Made by a program: the position numbers and the translations under genes. 64,000 bases of DNA from Streptomyces griseoviridis (GTDB taxonomy: Bacteria > Actinomycetota > Actinomycetes > Streptomycetales > Streptomycetaceae): positions 1,116,001 to 1,180,000 of the forward strand of contig NZ_CP029078.1 of NCBI RefSeq assembly GCF_005222485.1. The letters run 5' to 3'. The notes beneath the pieces are model-generated. The model was not told the DNA's origin. It saw only the letters and a list, made by a program, of their open reading frames with translations, and made no database searches. This document shows positions 50,865 to 59,585 of the stretch, one piece after another; positions within the stretch are counted from its first letter, which is position 1; each line of letters begins with the position of its first letter.

Positions 50865-51569
50865 TCAGCCCGCGGGGGTGTTGTAGTTGACGATGCCCGC
50901 CACCAGGTGGGCCGCCGCGCCGGCCAGCGGACTGTCCACGCCCTTGCCCACCACGTCGGGCAGCCGGTGCGCCTCCTTCTCGGCCGCCGCGACCATGCCC
51001 CAGTAGGCGTTGTAGGCCGCGGGGTCCGCGGGTTTGTCGGTGGCCGCCCCCACGGTCAGGGCGCCGTCCTCGTCGACCACGGCCAGCGCGCCCATCTGCC
51101 GCAGTACGGACGGATCGCGTTCCTCGGCGGCCACCACGCCCCACCCCGTCACCTCGGTGTCCCGCAGCGCGGCGAGGAGACTGCCCGCGCTGTCGCCGCC
51201 GGACACCACGATGTCGGGCAGCACGAGCGCGACGGGTCCCCGTGTCATCGGCAGGGCGCATCGGATCGCTCCGTCGAGATCCGGTTCGGACGACTCGTTC
51301 TGGTAGACGAACACCATTTGAAAGGTCTCGGCATAGCGCGCGAGGTACTTCACCGTGTCCATTTTGTGCGGCCCGAACACGACGACGAGCCGCACATTGA
51401 GCCCGCTTTTGGTCAGTTCGACGACCGCCTCGAGACTGCGGTCGAGGACCGTGACTCCCGGGGCGAGACAGTGCAGCTCTTTCGAGTAAGGCGCGCTGAA
51501 GCGCGTCGCCGATCCGGCGCAGGGAAGGATGACCGAAACATCAGGGACGAAAACCGACGAACTCTGCAT
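50865..51569 (-). CDS. sugar nucleotidyltransferase-like (NTP_transferase) protein
   Basis: 234 residues. The N-terminus SVILPCAGSATRFSAPYSKEL is a variant of the G-x-G-T-R-x(n)-PK nucleotide-binding loop of sugar-phosphate nucleotidylyltransferases, and ALVLPDIVVSGGDS resembles the LGD-type metal motif with Pro-Asp. The glycine-rich loop differs from the standard LAAGxGTR (PCAGSATR), so substrate or activity may differ. It is divergent from a glycosyltransferase across a 296-bp region in which I see no gene. A shared role in making and transferring an activated sugar is possible. Confidence 0.75.
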   Translation of the reverse strand: MQSSSVFVPDVSVILPCAGSATRFSAPYSKELHCLAPGVTVLDRSLEAVVELTKSGLNVRLVVVFGPHKMDTVKYLARYAETFQMVFVYQNESSEPDLDGAIRCALPMTRGPVALVLPDIVVSGGDSAGSLLAALRDTEVTGWGVVAAEERDPSVLRQMGALAVVDEDGALTVGAATDKPADPAAYNAYWGMVAAAEKEAHRLPDVVGKGVDSPLAGAAAHLVAGIVNYNTPAG

Positions 51570-51865
51570 TCAACAGCTCTCAGGTTGTGTTGACGATCGG
51601 AAACCGGCTGGAAGGCACGCCGGCGCCCACCGTGGCCGTGGAGGACGGCTCCCGGTGGGATTCAGCGTCTGTCGACTGGATCATTCACAGCCTGCCCACT
51701 CCCGGCGGTCTTCATCTCCGCTTTCACAGCGTCCACTTGGGTACCAATCGGGACGAAGGCAATGCGAGCGTGACTTCAAATGTCTTGCCTCCGTTGGTCG
51801 TCGGCGTTTTCGCCACCGCGCGACCTACACTGCTGCGCATATTCCTGGACGAAAGAGGGCGTGGA

Positions 51866-53077
51866 ATGCGGGTGTTGTTGTCCACCTACGGGACGCGCGG
51901 CGATGTCGAGCCGCTGGTGGCACTCGCGGTGCGGCTCAGGGCCCGCGGAGCCGAGGTGCGGATGTGCGCCCCGCCGGACGAGGAGTTCGCCGAGCGGCTG
52001 GCAGGGCTCGGGGTGAGCCTGGTGCCCGTCGGGCCGCCGGTGCGGGAGCTGACACGCGGGACGGGGCTGCCGTCGGACGCGGAGCTGGCCCGGTACCGGA
52101 GCGAACTGCTCGACACCCAGTTCGCCCTGCTCCCCGCCGCGCTCGACGGCTGTGACGTGCTGGTGGCGGCCGGGCTCGCGCAGATCGCCGCCCGGTCCGT
52201 GGCCGAGGCCGCGGGTGTCCGCTACGTGTACGTGAGTTACGCGGCGGTCCACCTGCCGTCGCCGCACCACGCGCCACCGCCGCGACCCGGCTGGCCGAAG
52301 CCGACGGAGACCGACAACCGGACACTGTGGGCGCTGGACGCCGAGCTGCTCGACGCGCAGTACGCCGAGCAGCTCAACGCCCATCGGGCGGCGCTCGGTC
52401 TGCCGCCGGTCGGCACCGTCCGCGACCATGTCCTCACCGACCGGCCGTGGCTGGCCGCCGACCCGGCCGTGGGACCGTGGCGGACGATCCCGGGCCTGGA
52501 GGTCGTCCAGACCGGAACCTGGAGCCTGCCGGACGAACGCCCGCTCCCCGACGACCTGTTGACGTTCCTCGACGCGGGCGCTCCGCCGGTCTACGTGGGG
52601 TTCGGCAGCATGAGCCCGGCGCGGGACATCGCCCGCGGGGTCATCGAGGCGCTCCGCGCCCAGGGGCACCGGGCGCTCGTCTCCCGGGGCTGGGCCGGGC
52701 TGGGCCTGATCGACGACGGGGACGACTGCTTCGCCGTCGGCGAGGTCAACCACCAGCGGCTGTTCGGCAGGGTGGCCGCCGTGGTGCACCATGGCGGGGC
52801 CGGCACGACGGTGACGGCCGCCCGTGCGGGCGTGCCCCAACTCCTGGTGACCGCGCCGATATCGGACAACCCGTACTGGGCCGGGCAGGTCGCGGAACTC
52901 GGCGTCGGGGCCGCCCTCGAAGGTCCCGCTCCGTCCGCGGAGTCGCTGGGCGTCGCCCTCGAGAACGTTCTCGCGCCCGAGACCCGGGAGCGGGCGCGGG
53001 CGCTGGCCGCCGAGATCCGCACCGACGGGGCCGCGGTGGCCGCGGGCCTGCTCATGGGCGACCTTCGTCCGGCGTGA
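51866..53077 (+). CDS. GT1-family glycosyltransferase (vancomycin GtfB/E-like)
   Basis: 403 residues. The start MRVLLSTYGTRGDVEPLVALA is typical for antibiotic glycosyltransferases of the GT-B fold. The donor-binding C-terminal domain has YVGFGSM near 245 and VHHGGAGTTVTAARAGVPQLLV near 300-320, with DNPYWAGQVAELGVG after it. Such enzymes attach NDP-activated sugars to glycopeptides, macrolides or sterols. GAAAGAGGG precedes ATG 51866. It is divergent from the nucleotidyltransferase-like gene. The acceptor is unknown and no aglycone biosynthesis genes are nearby. Confidence 0.92.
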   Translation: MRVLLSTYGTRGDVEPLVALAVRLRARGAEVRMCAPPDEEFAERLAGLGVSLVPVGPPVRELTRGTGLPSDAELARYRSELLDTQFALLPAALDGCDVLVAAGLAQIAARSVAEAAGVRYVYVSYAAVHLPSPHHAPPPRPGWPKPTETDNRTLWALDAELLDAQYAEQLNAHRAALGLPPVGTVRDHVLTDRPWLAADPAVGPWRTIPGLEVVQTGTWSLPDERPLPDDLLTFLDAGAPPVYVGFGSMSPARDIARGVIEALRAQGHRALVSRGWAGLGLIDDGDDCFAVGEVNHQRLFGRVAAVVHHGGAGTTVTAARAGVPQLLVTAPISDNPYWAGQVAELGVGAALEGPAPSAESLGVALENVLAPETRERARALAAEIRTDGAAVAAGLLMGDLRPA

Positions 53078-53118
53078 TCGCCCGCATCGCGCGGGCGAGT
53101 TGAGTAGCGTTCGGGCGC

Positions 53119-53511
53119 ATGGACGACGGCGTGTACGTGGGCGACGCAGGCAAGGACGCGACAGTGGACCGGGGTTGGCTGCTCGGTCACTTCAAGGAAC
53201 ACGGGGATCTCCGCCACAGCGACGCCGTGGAGGTCAAATGGGGGGTCCACCCGCGCGGTGAGCAGCGCGCGCAGTGGGTGCGGGGCGAGATGCGGACCGC
53301 GCTCCTGGTCCTCGTCTCGGGCCGGTTCCGGATGGAGTTCCCCGGCCGCAGCGTGGTGCTCGAGCGGCAGGGCGAGTACGTCGTCTGGGGGCAGGGCGTG
53401 GATCACTCCTGGTGCGCCGAGGACGACTCCGTGGTGCTGACGCTGCGGTGGCCCTCCGTACCCGGGTACGTGGCGACGGCCGAGGAGGGGCCGACGGGGT
53501 CGCCCGGCTGA
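53119..53511 (+). CDS. small cupin-like protein
   Basis: 130 residues. After a 30-residue N-terminus, strands read VEVKWGVHPRGEQRAQWVRGEMRTALLVLVSGRFRMEF, then GEYVVWGQGVDHSWCAEDDSVVLTLRW, the double-stranded beta-helix pattern of cupins with a G-x-D-H-x-W second motif. The first metal motif is weak, so metal binding is doubtful. It follows the glycosyltransferase by 41 bp on the same strand. Comparable proteins are usually annotated as signal-peptidase-I-like or cupin hypothetical proteins. No function can be assigned. Confidence 0.72.
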   Translation: MDDGVYVGDAGKDATVDRGWLLGHFKEHGDLRHSDAVEVKWGVHPRGEQRAQWVRGEMRTALLVLVSGRFRMEFPGRSVVLERQGEYVVWGQGVDHSWCAEDDSVVLTLRWPSVPGYVATAEEGPTGSPG

Positions 53512-53537
53512 CGGTGACCGTGCGGGGGCGCCGGGCG

Positions 53538-53620
53538 GTGCCGGTGCGGGGTGCCGGGCGGTGCCGGTGCGGGGCGCCGGGCGGTGCCGGTGCGGGGCGC
53601 CGGACGGTGCCGACGCGGTG
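53538..53620. repeat. 23-bp tandem repeats, three copies plus a partial
   Basis: Copies begin at 53538, 53561 and 53584 and share GTGCCGGTGCGGGG followed by T/CGCCGGGCG with one or two changes; a degraded fourth starts at 53607. The 452-bp gap 53512-53963 contains this array, a second one and the LacI operator, but no gene. Confidence 0.85.
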
Positions 53621-53642
53621 AGGGGCCGGTCCGCGGGTGAGC

Positions 53643-53783
53643 GGACCGGTCCCTCTCGCTCGCGCGCCCGGCCGTCCCCCGACACACCTGCGGGCCGGCC
53701 CCTCACCCGTGCGCCCGCCCGTCCTTCGACCGCCCGCGGACCGGCCCCTCACCCGCGCGCCCGCCCGTCCCCCGACCCGCCCG
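53643..53783. repeat. degenerate tandem repeats of about 46 bp
   Basis: Three copies beginning near 53641, 53690 and 53735 share GACCGGCCCCTCACCC and GCGCCCGCCCGTCC blocks. The second and third copies are the most similar. The array precedes the lacI promoter. Confidence 0.65.
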
Positions 53784-53901
53784 GCCGACCGCCCGGCCGA
53801 TGTCGGTCCCGTCCCCGGGTGGCACATCCCGGTCCGGCGTTGGCGAGAAAGTGCTGTCACATCCCTTGACCCACGTCGGGCGCCGCACCCACAGTTCTCG
53901 T

Positions 53902-53926
53902 TAATGCGCATTAGTGATGCGCATTA
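53902..53926 (+). promoter_or_regulatory. paired LacI-type operators upstream of lacI
   Basis: TAATGCGCATTA (53902-53913) is a perfect palindrome and TGATGCGCATTA (53915-53926) an 11 of 12 match, 13 bp apart. A central CG in an even palindrome is typical of LacI-family sites. The lacI start lies 38 bp downstream. Confidence 0.82.
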
Positions 53927-53963
53927 GCAGATGCCTTCGCGGCATTCCGGGCGATTGAGGAGC

Positions 53964-55067
53964 ATGGTGGAGCAGCCGAGGAAGCGGTCAAGGCCGGGCC
54001 GGAACCCCGCACCCGAGGGGCGCACCTCGCGCCCTCGGCAGGCGGAGGTCGCGCGCCTCGCCGGGGTCTCCCAGGCCACGGTCTCGCTGGTGCTGTCGGC
54101 GAAGGCGCAGGGGGCGGCGATCTCCGACGAGACCCGCCGCCGGGTCCTGGACGCGGCCCGCAGCCTCGGCTACGTCCCCGATCCCGCCGCCCAGCGGCTG
54201 GCCGCGGCGCGCAACAACCTGCTCGGGGTCTTCAGTTTCACCGCCACCTTCCCCACCGACGTCGAGCACTCCTACTACCCCTTCCTCGTCGGGGTGGAGC
54301 GGGAGGCGGCGGCGCGCGGCTTCGACCTGGTGCTGTTCACCGGGTCGAGTTCCGGCGGCGCGGGGGCGGCGGGACCCGACGCGCTGACCCGGGTCCGGCT
54401 CGCCGACGGCTGTCTCTTCCTCGGCCGGCACGCCCCGCTCGCCGAGCTGAAGCGGATGGTCGCCGACGGGTTCCCGCTGGTGCACCTGGGCCGCCGTGAC
54501 GAGTTGGAGGGTCTCGCCTGGGTCGGGGCCGACTATGTGAGCGCCAGCCGCGAGGTGGTCGGGCATCTCGCCGGGGCGGGTCACCGCCGGGCCGTCCTGA
54601 TCCGTGAGGACGACGACGCGCCCGCCTCGACCGACCGTCAGCAGGGCTTCCTCGACGGCCTCGACGCGTGCGGGCTGCCGGGCGGACCCGGTGCCGTGTT
54701 CCGTAGCGCCGCCCCCGCCGAGGACCTCACGCCCGAGCGGCTGCGCCGCTGGCTCGACGAGGGGGTCACCGCGTTCGTCGCCGAGGAGACCGACACCGGG
54801 GCCGTCTGGCGCGCTCTCCTCGCGGCCGTCGACGCGGCCGGGCTCTCCTGCCCGCGCGATCTCTCCCTCGCGCTCCTCGGCAGTCCCCCGCCGGATCTCG
54901 CGGGGGCGCCGATGCCCACCGGGTTCGACATCCCCCGCACCCAGTTGGGGGCGGCGGCGGTCCGGCTGCTCGCGGCCCTCGTCGCGGGTGAGGAGGCCGG
55001 TGAGCCGCTGGTCGCCTGTGCCTTCAGGCCGGGTTCGACCTCCGGGAGGCCGCCCACGCACCACTGA
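53964..55067 (+). CDS. LacI-family transcriptional regulator
   Basis: 367 residues from ATG 53964, which follows GAGGAG. The helix-turn-helix and hinge are canonical: AEVARLAGVSQATVSLVLSAKAQ, then RRRVLDAARSLGYVPDPAAQRLA. The periplasmic-binding-like effector domain starts near residue 85. The first 35 residues are an unusual basic Arg/Pro extension. Two TAATGCGCATTA-type operators overlap its own promoter, and the genes downstream run in the same direction, so it likely represses itself and the cassette until an unknown inducer binds. Confidence 0.92.
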   Translation: MVEQPRKRSRPGRNPAPEGRTSRPRQAEVARLAGVSQATVSLVLSAKAQGAAISDETRRRVLDAARSLGYVPDPAAQRLAAARNNLLGVFSFTATFPTDVEHSYYPFLVGVEREAAARGFDLVLFTGSSSGGAGAAGPDALTRVRLADGCLFLGRHAPLAELKRMVADGFPLVHLGRRDELEGLAWVGADYVSASREVVGHLAGAGHRRAVLIREDDDAPASTDRQQGFLDGLDACGLPGGPGAVFRSAAPAEDLTPERLRRWLDEGVTAFVAEETDTGAVWRALLAAVDAAGLSCPRDLSLALLGSPPPDLAGAPMPTGFDIPRTQLGAAAVRLLAALVAGEEAGEPLVACAFRPGSTSGRPPTHH

Positions 55068-55130
55068 GGCCCGCACCGCACCACGCCCGCGGCTGTCCGC
55101 GGGTGAACCACCAGCACAGCAAGGAGAAGT

Positions 55131-56741
55131 GTGAACCGGGAAGCCGACATCCTCATCGTGGGCGGCGGGCTCGGCGGAGTCGCCGCCGCTCTCGCCGCCT
55201 GCCGGGCCGGGCGCCGCGTGGTGCTCACCGAGGAGACCGACTGGCTGGGCGGACAGCTCACCTCGCAGGCCGTGCCGCCCGACGAGCACCCGTGGGTCGA
55301 GCAGTTCGGCACGACCGCCTCGTACCGTCAACTCCGCGAGGGTATACGCCAGTTCTACCGCCAGTGGTATCCGCTGCGGTCCGAGGCGATGGCGCTCGCC
55401 GACCTCAACCCGGGCGCGGGACGGGTCAGCAAGCTGTGCCACGAGCCGCGGGTCGCGCTGGCCGTCGTCGAGGCGATGCTGGCACCGCACCGGGCCGCCG
55501 GTCTGCTGACCGTGCTCACCGACCACCGTCCGGTCGGGGCCGAGACGGACCACGACCTGGTGCGGTCGGTGACCCTGGAGCACCGGCACGACGGGGCGCG
55601 GACCACCGTGGCCGCCCGCTACGTCCTGGACGCCACCGAGACCGGCGAGCTCCTCGAACTGGCCGACGTGGAGCACGCCCTGGGCGCCGAGGCGCGGTCC
55701 GAGTTCGACGAGCCGCACGCCCCTGACGTCGCCGATCCGCTCAACCAGCAGGGCATCACGGTCTGTTTCGCGCTCTCGCACCACGAGGGCGAGGACCACA
55801 CCATCGAGCGCCCGGCCGACTACGACTTCTGGCGCGCGTACCGGCCCGACTTCTGGCCGGGCCCGCTGCTCGGCTTCGAGGCGCCCGACCCGCGCTCCCT
55901 CGAACCCGTGCCGCGCACCTTCCTGCCCAACCCGGAGCAGGACCCGCTCGACGTCAGCGCCGACCAGAGCGCCGACGCCGGTGACAAGGAACTGTGGGGT
56001 TTCCGCCGCATCCTGGCCCGCCGGATGCACCGTCCTGGCGCCTTCGACTCCGACATCACCCTCGTCAACTGGCCGCTGAACGACTACTGGTTGAAGCCGC
56101 TCGTCGGCGCCGGACCGCAGGGCGCCGCCGAAGCGGTCGACGGGGCACGGCAGTTGTCGCTCTCGGTGCTGCACTGGCTCCAGACTGAGGCGCCCCGCGC
56201 GGACGGCGGCACCGGCTTCCCCGGGCTGCGTCCGCGCCCCGATGTGACGGGCACACCGGACGGCCTCGCCAAGGCGCCGTACGTGCGTGAGGCCCGTCGC
56301 GTCAAGGCCGTCACCACCGTCACCGAGCACGACGTGGCGATCGACCTGGTCGGCGCCTACGGCGGCACCCGGTACCGGGACTCCGTCGGAATCGGCGGCT
56401 ACCGCATCGACCTGCACCCCTCGACCGGCGGCGACAGCTACGTGGACATCGGCTCGGTGCCCTTCGAGATCCCTCTCGGGGCGCTGGTGCCGCGCCGGGT
56501 CCGCAATCTGCTCCCGGCCGGCAAGAACATCGGCACGACCCACATCACGAACGGCTGCTACCGGCTGCATCCCGTGGAGTGGAACGTCGGCGAGGTCGCC
56601 GGAGCCCTCGCCGCGCACTGTCTGGCCGAGGGCGTCGAACCGCGTCAGGTGCAGGAACAGGAGAAGCGGTTCGAGGAGTTCGCGACGCTCCTCGACCGGG
56701 CGGGCGTCCAGCGCCACTGGCCCGACGTACGGGGCTACTGA
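55131..56741 (+). CDS. FAD-dependent oxidoreductase (FAD_oxidored family)
   Basis: 536 residues from GTG 55131, preceded by AAGGAGAAG. The N-terminal motif ADILIVGGGLGGVAAALAACRAGRRV binds the ADP part of FAD; WLGGQLTSQAV follows, as in succinate-dehydrogenase-like FAD proteins. VLDATETGELLELADV and the late NIGTTHITNGCYRLHPVEWNVGEVAGALA are characteristic of the PF12831 group. Members act on sugars, sugar acids or xenobiotics, but few are characterised. It is the first structural gene of the LacI cassette. Its substrate is unknown. Confidence 0.85.
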   Translation: MNREADILIVGGGLGGVAAALAACRAGRRVVLTEETDWLGGQLTSQAVPPDEHPWVEQFGTTASYRQLREGIRQFYRQWYPLRSEAMALADLNPGAGRVSKLCHEPRVALAVVEAMLAPHRAAGLLTVLTDHRPVGAETDHDLVRSVTLEHRHDGARTTVAARYVLDATETGELLELADVEHALGAEARSEFDEPHAPDVADPLNQQGITVCFALSHHEGEDHTIERPADYDFWRAYRPDFWPGPLLGFEAPDPRSLEPVPRTFLPNPEQDPLDVSADQSADAGDKELWGFRRILARRMHRPGAFDSDITLVNWPLNDYWLKPLVGAGPQGAAEAVDGARQLSLSVLHWLQTEAPRADGGTGFPGLRPRPDVTGTPDGLAKAPYVREARRVKAVTTVTEHDVAIDLVGAYGGTRYRDSVGIGGYRIDLHPSTGGDSYVDIGSVPFEIPLGALVPRRVRNLLPAGKNIGTTHITNGCYRLHPVEWNVGEVAGALAAHCLAEGVEPRQVQEQEKRFEEFATLLDRAGVQRHWPDVRGY

Positions 56742-56881
56742 CCGGCGGCCCCACAGGAACGACGGCGCGCCCGGCGGCCCCGGCCGCCGCACCGCGTGCG
56801 AGAGCCGGGCGGGTCAGCTCCACCTGCCCCGCCCGGCGACCGCCCGCGCACGACCGACACAGCACAAGGAGGTGCCCTGAC

Positions 56882-59011
56882 ATGACCACCCACCGCATCC
56901 GCGTCGGCATCGACGTGGGCGGAACCTTCACCGACGCCGTGGCCGTGGACGCCACGTCACTGCGGCTGCTGGGACAGGTGAAAGTCCCCACCAGCCACCA
57001 TCACGAGGACGGCGTCGCCCACGGCATCGTCCAGGCGCTCGACCGGCTCCTCACCGAGGTCGGCCGCGCTCCCGCCGATGTCGCGTTCCTGGCGCACGGC
57101 ACGACCCAGGCTACCAACGCCCTGCTGGAGGGCGACGTGGCCACCGTCGGGCTCATCGGCATAGGCACGGGGCCCGCCGCCCTCCTCACCCGCAGGCTCG
57201 CCTCCCTCGGCCGGCTCGACCTCGCCCCCGGCAAGAGGCTCCCGCTCGCCTACGCGCACGTCGCCGACCCCGACGACCCGGACGCCGTCCAGTCCGCCGT
57301 CGGACATCTCACGGAGGCCGGCGCCCAAGTCCTCGTCGCCACCGAGCCGTTCGCCGTCGACCGCCCCGAGGGCGAGAAGGCCGTCCTGGACGCCGCCCGC
57401 CCCGCCGGACTGCCCATGACCGCGGCCCACGAGATCACCTCGCTCTACGGACTCCACAAGCGGACCAGGACCGCCGTCGTCAACGCGGCCATCCTGCCCC
57501 GCATGCTCGCCACCGCCGACCTCGTCGACGCCTCCATCACCAAGGCCGGGGTCACCGCGCCGCTGATGGTGATGCGCTGCGACGGCGGTGTCATGTCCCT
57601 CGACGAGATGCGCCGCCGCCCGCTGCTCACCGTGCTGTCGGGACCGGCCGCCGGGGTCGCGGGCGCCCTCATGCAGGAGCGGATCAGCGAGGGCGTCTTC
57701 CTGGAGACCGGCGGCACCTCCACCGACATCAGCGTCGTGCGCCGCGGCAAGGTCGCGGTCCGGCACGCGACCATGCTCGGGAAGACCTCGTACCTGAGCG
57801 CGCTCGACGTGCGCACCGTCGGCGTCGGCGGCGGCTCCATGGTGCGGATGGCGGCGGGCCGCGTCACCGCCGTCGGACCGCGCAGCGCCCATATCGCGGG
57901 CCTGCCCTACGCCTGCTTCGCCGACCTCGACGACCTGCGGGACGCCACCCTCGACACCGTCGAGCCGCTGCCGGGCGACCCGGCCGACCATGTGGTGCTG
58001 GACGCCGCCGGCGGCCGCTACGCCCTCACCCTGACCTGCGCGGCCAACGCCCTCGGGCGGGTCCCCGAGGGCGACTTCGCGCGCTGCGACCCCGAGGTGG
58101 CGCGCGCCGCGCTCGCCCCGCTCGCCGCCGCCCTCGGCGTCGACGTGCCGACGGCCGCCGCACGGGTCCTCGACGCCGGTGTCGCGCAGGTCAAAGCTGT
58201 CGTCGACGGCCTCGTCCGGGAGTACCGGCTCGACCCCGACACCGCCGTCCTGGTCGGAGGCGGCGGAGGGGCCGCCGCCGTCACCCCGCACCTCGCCGCC
58301 GTCAGCGGGCTGACCGGCCGCATCGCCCGGCACAGCGAGGTCATCAGCCCGATCGGGGTGGCGCTTGCCCTGGTCAGGGAGCAGATCGAGCGGATCGTGC
58401 CCGGCGCGACCCAGGAGCAGATCCTCGCCGTGCGCGGCGAGGCGGAGCGGGCCGTCGTCGCCCAGGGCGCCTCGCCCGAGGGCGTCGAGGTGGAGGTGAC
58501 CGTCGATCCGCAGACCAGCACCGTCCGCGCGGTCGCCACCGGCGCCACCGAACTGCGCACCCAGGACCGCGCGCACAGCGCCGACGACGGTGAGCGGCTC
58601 GCCGCTGCCGCCGCCAGCCTGGGCACCGACGCCGCCCGCGTCGAGATCCTGGCGGGCACGCCCGCGCACACCGTGTACGGCACCGAGGTGCGCCGCAGAC
58701 TGCGCTCCGCCCGCCACCCGGTGCGGGTCGTCGACGCGGACGGCGTGGTGCGGCTGCACTCCCCCGACGCGCGGGTCGAGGCGACCACCGTGGCCGCCGC
58801 CCCCGAACTCCTCGCCCGCCTGGTGCGGGAGGCCACCTCCTACGGCGACGGCGGGGTCCGCGCCCCCGCCCTGCGGCTGCTGCTCGGCTCCCGGATCGCC
58901 GACCTGTCCGGCGTCCTCGACCCGCAGCCGCTGCTCGCCCTGGCCCGCAGCGAGATGCGGGACCGGGCGGCGGACGAGCCCGTGGTCGCCGTCGTGGAGG
59001 TCAGATCGTGA
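56882..59011 (+). CDS. hydantoinase/5-oxoprolinase family protein (HyuA-like)
   Basis: 709 residues, normal for a stand-alone HyuA subunit. The ATPase phosphate motif VGIDVGGTFTDAVAVD is at 8-23, with AHGTTQATNALLEG later, LSGPAAGVAGAL near 255, FLETGGTSTDISVVRRG near 280 and VGVGGGS as the glycine-rich loop. The family hydrolyses cyclic amides with ATP, or carboxylates acetone-type substrates, normally with a HyuB partner, which is not encoded here. GGAGG precedes ATG 56882. The stop overlaps the start of the next gene (GTGA). Confidence 0.9.
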   Translation: MTTHRIRVGIDVGGTFTDAVAVDATSLRLLGQVKVPTSHHHEDGVAHGIVQALDRLLTEVGRAPADVAFLAHGTTQATNALLEGDVATVGLIGIGTGPAALLTRRLASLGRLDLAPGKRLPLAYAHVADPDDPDAVQSAVGHLTEAGAQVLVATEPFAVDRPEGEKAVLDAARPAGLPMTAAHEITSLYGLHKRTRTAVVNAAILPRMLATADLVDASITKAGVTAPLMVMRCDGGVMSLDEMRRRPLLTVLSGPAAGVAGALMQERISEGVFLETGGTSTDISVVRRGKVAVRHATMLGKTSYLSALDVRTVGVGGGSMVRMAAGRVTAVGPRSAHIAGLPYACFADLDDLRDATLDTVEPLPGDPADHVVLDAAGGRYALTLTCAANALGRVPEGDFARCDPEVARAALAPLAAALGVDVPTAAARVLDAGVAQVKAVVDGLVREYRLDPDTAVLVGGGGGAAAVTPHLAAVSGLTGRIARHSEVISPIGVALALVREQIERIVPGATQEQILAVRGEAERAVVAQGASPEGVEVEVTVDPQTSTVRAVATGATELRTQDRAHSADDGERLAAAAASLGTDAARVEILAGTPAHTVYGTEVRRRLRSARHPVRVVDADGVVRLHSPDARVEATTVAAAPELLARLVREATSYGDGGVRAPALRLLLGSRIADLSGVLDPQPLLALARSEMRDRAADEPVVAVVEVRS

Positions 59012-59583
59012 CCGGCGCGCCCGCGGCCGACGCCGCCGTGGACGACGTCGACCTGGCCGTGCGGCTCCTCGCCCGCACCCCCACCCACGAGGGCCGCGAC
59101 CCCGGGCTGCTGCGCCACTGGGCGCTGGCCGCCGACGCGTTCGGGGCCGCGCTCGCGGCGCGGCCCTGCCGGGCGCGGATCGTCGAACGGGACGACGGGC
59201 TCGACCGGCTGCTGCTGGCCCGCTACCGCTCGCGGCCCGCGACCGTCGAGCTGTACACCGACACCATCGAGCGGGCCGAGGCCCTGATCGACGCGCGCGG
59301 CTGGCGCTCCTGGTACCCGGCCGGCTCGGTCCGGGCCGCCGCCCTCGCCCACGAGGCGGCCCACGAGGCGCTCCATGACGCGCCCGTGCGGGCCGCGTTC
59401 AAGGAGGCGCTCGGGCACACCGTCCTGCGGGCGGGACGGTTCCGGGTCCTCGGCCATGTCGCCGGGGCCGAGGAGATCGCCGCCCACGCCCACGCCCGGA
59501 CCGTCTGCGGTCTCGGCCGCAGCCCCCTGCTCCTCACCGCCGCGCTCGCCGCCGCGGTGACCGCGCCCCGAAGAGAGAACTGA
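59008..59583 (+). CDS. hypothetical protein with an HExxH motif
   Basis: 191 residues that I cannot place in a named family. Residues 115-119 read HEAAH within LAHEAAHEALHD, an HExxH helix like that of zinc metalloproteases, but no downstream third ligand of a known clan is obvious. The rest is helical and Ala/Leu/Arg-rich, with VELYTDTIERAEALIDARGWRSWYP before the motif. No signal peptide. The GTG start overlaps the HyuA stop, so the two proteins should be made together and may work together. Chance occurrence of HExxH is possible. Confidence 0.6.
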   Translation: MTGAPAADAAVDDVDLAVRLLARTPTHEGRDPGLLRHWALAADAFGAALAARPCRARIVERDDGLDRLLLARYRSRPATVELYTDTIERAEALIDARGWRSWYPAGSVRAAALAHEAAHEALHDAPVRAAFKEALGHTVLRAGRFRVLGHVAGAEEIAAHAHARTVCGLGRSPLLLTAALAAAVTAPRREN

Positions 59584-59585
59584 CC

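Noticed and set aside
50865..53077. Complete deoxysugar biosynthesis and glycosylation cluster
   Set aside because: Only one nucleotidyltransferase-like gene and one glycosyltransferase are present, with no dehydratase, epimerase or aminotransferase for sugar modification.
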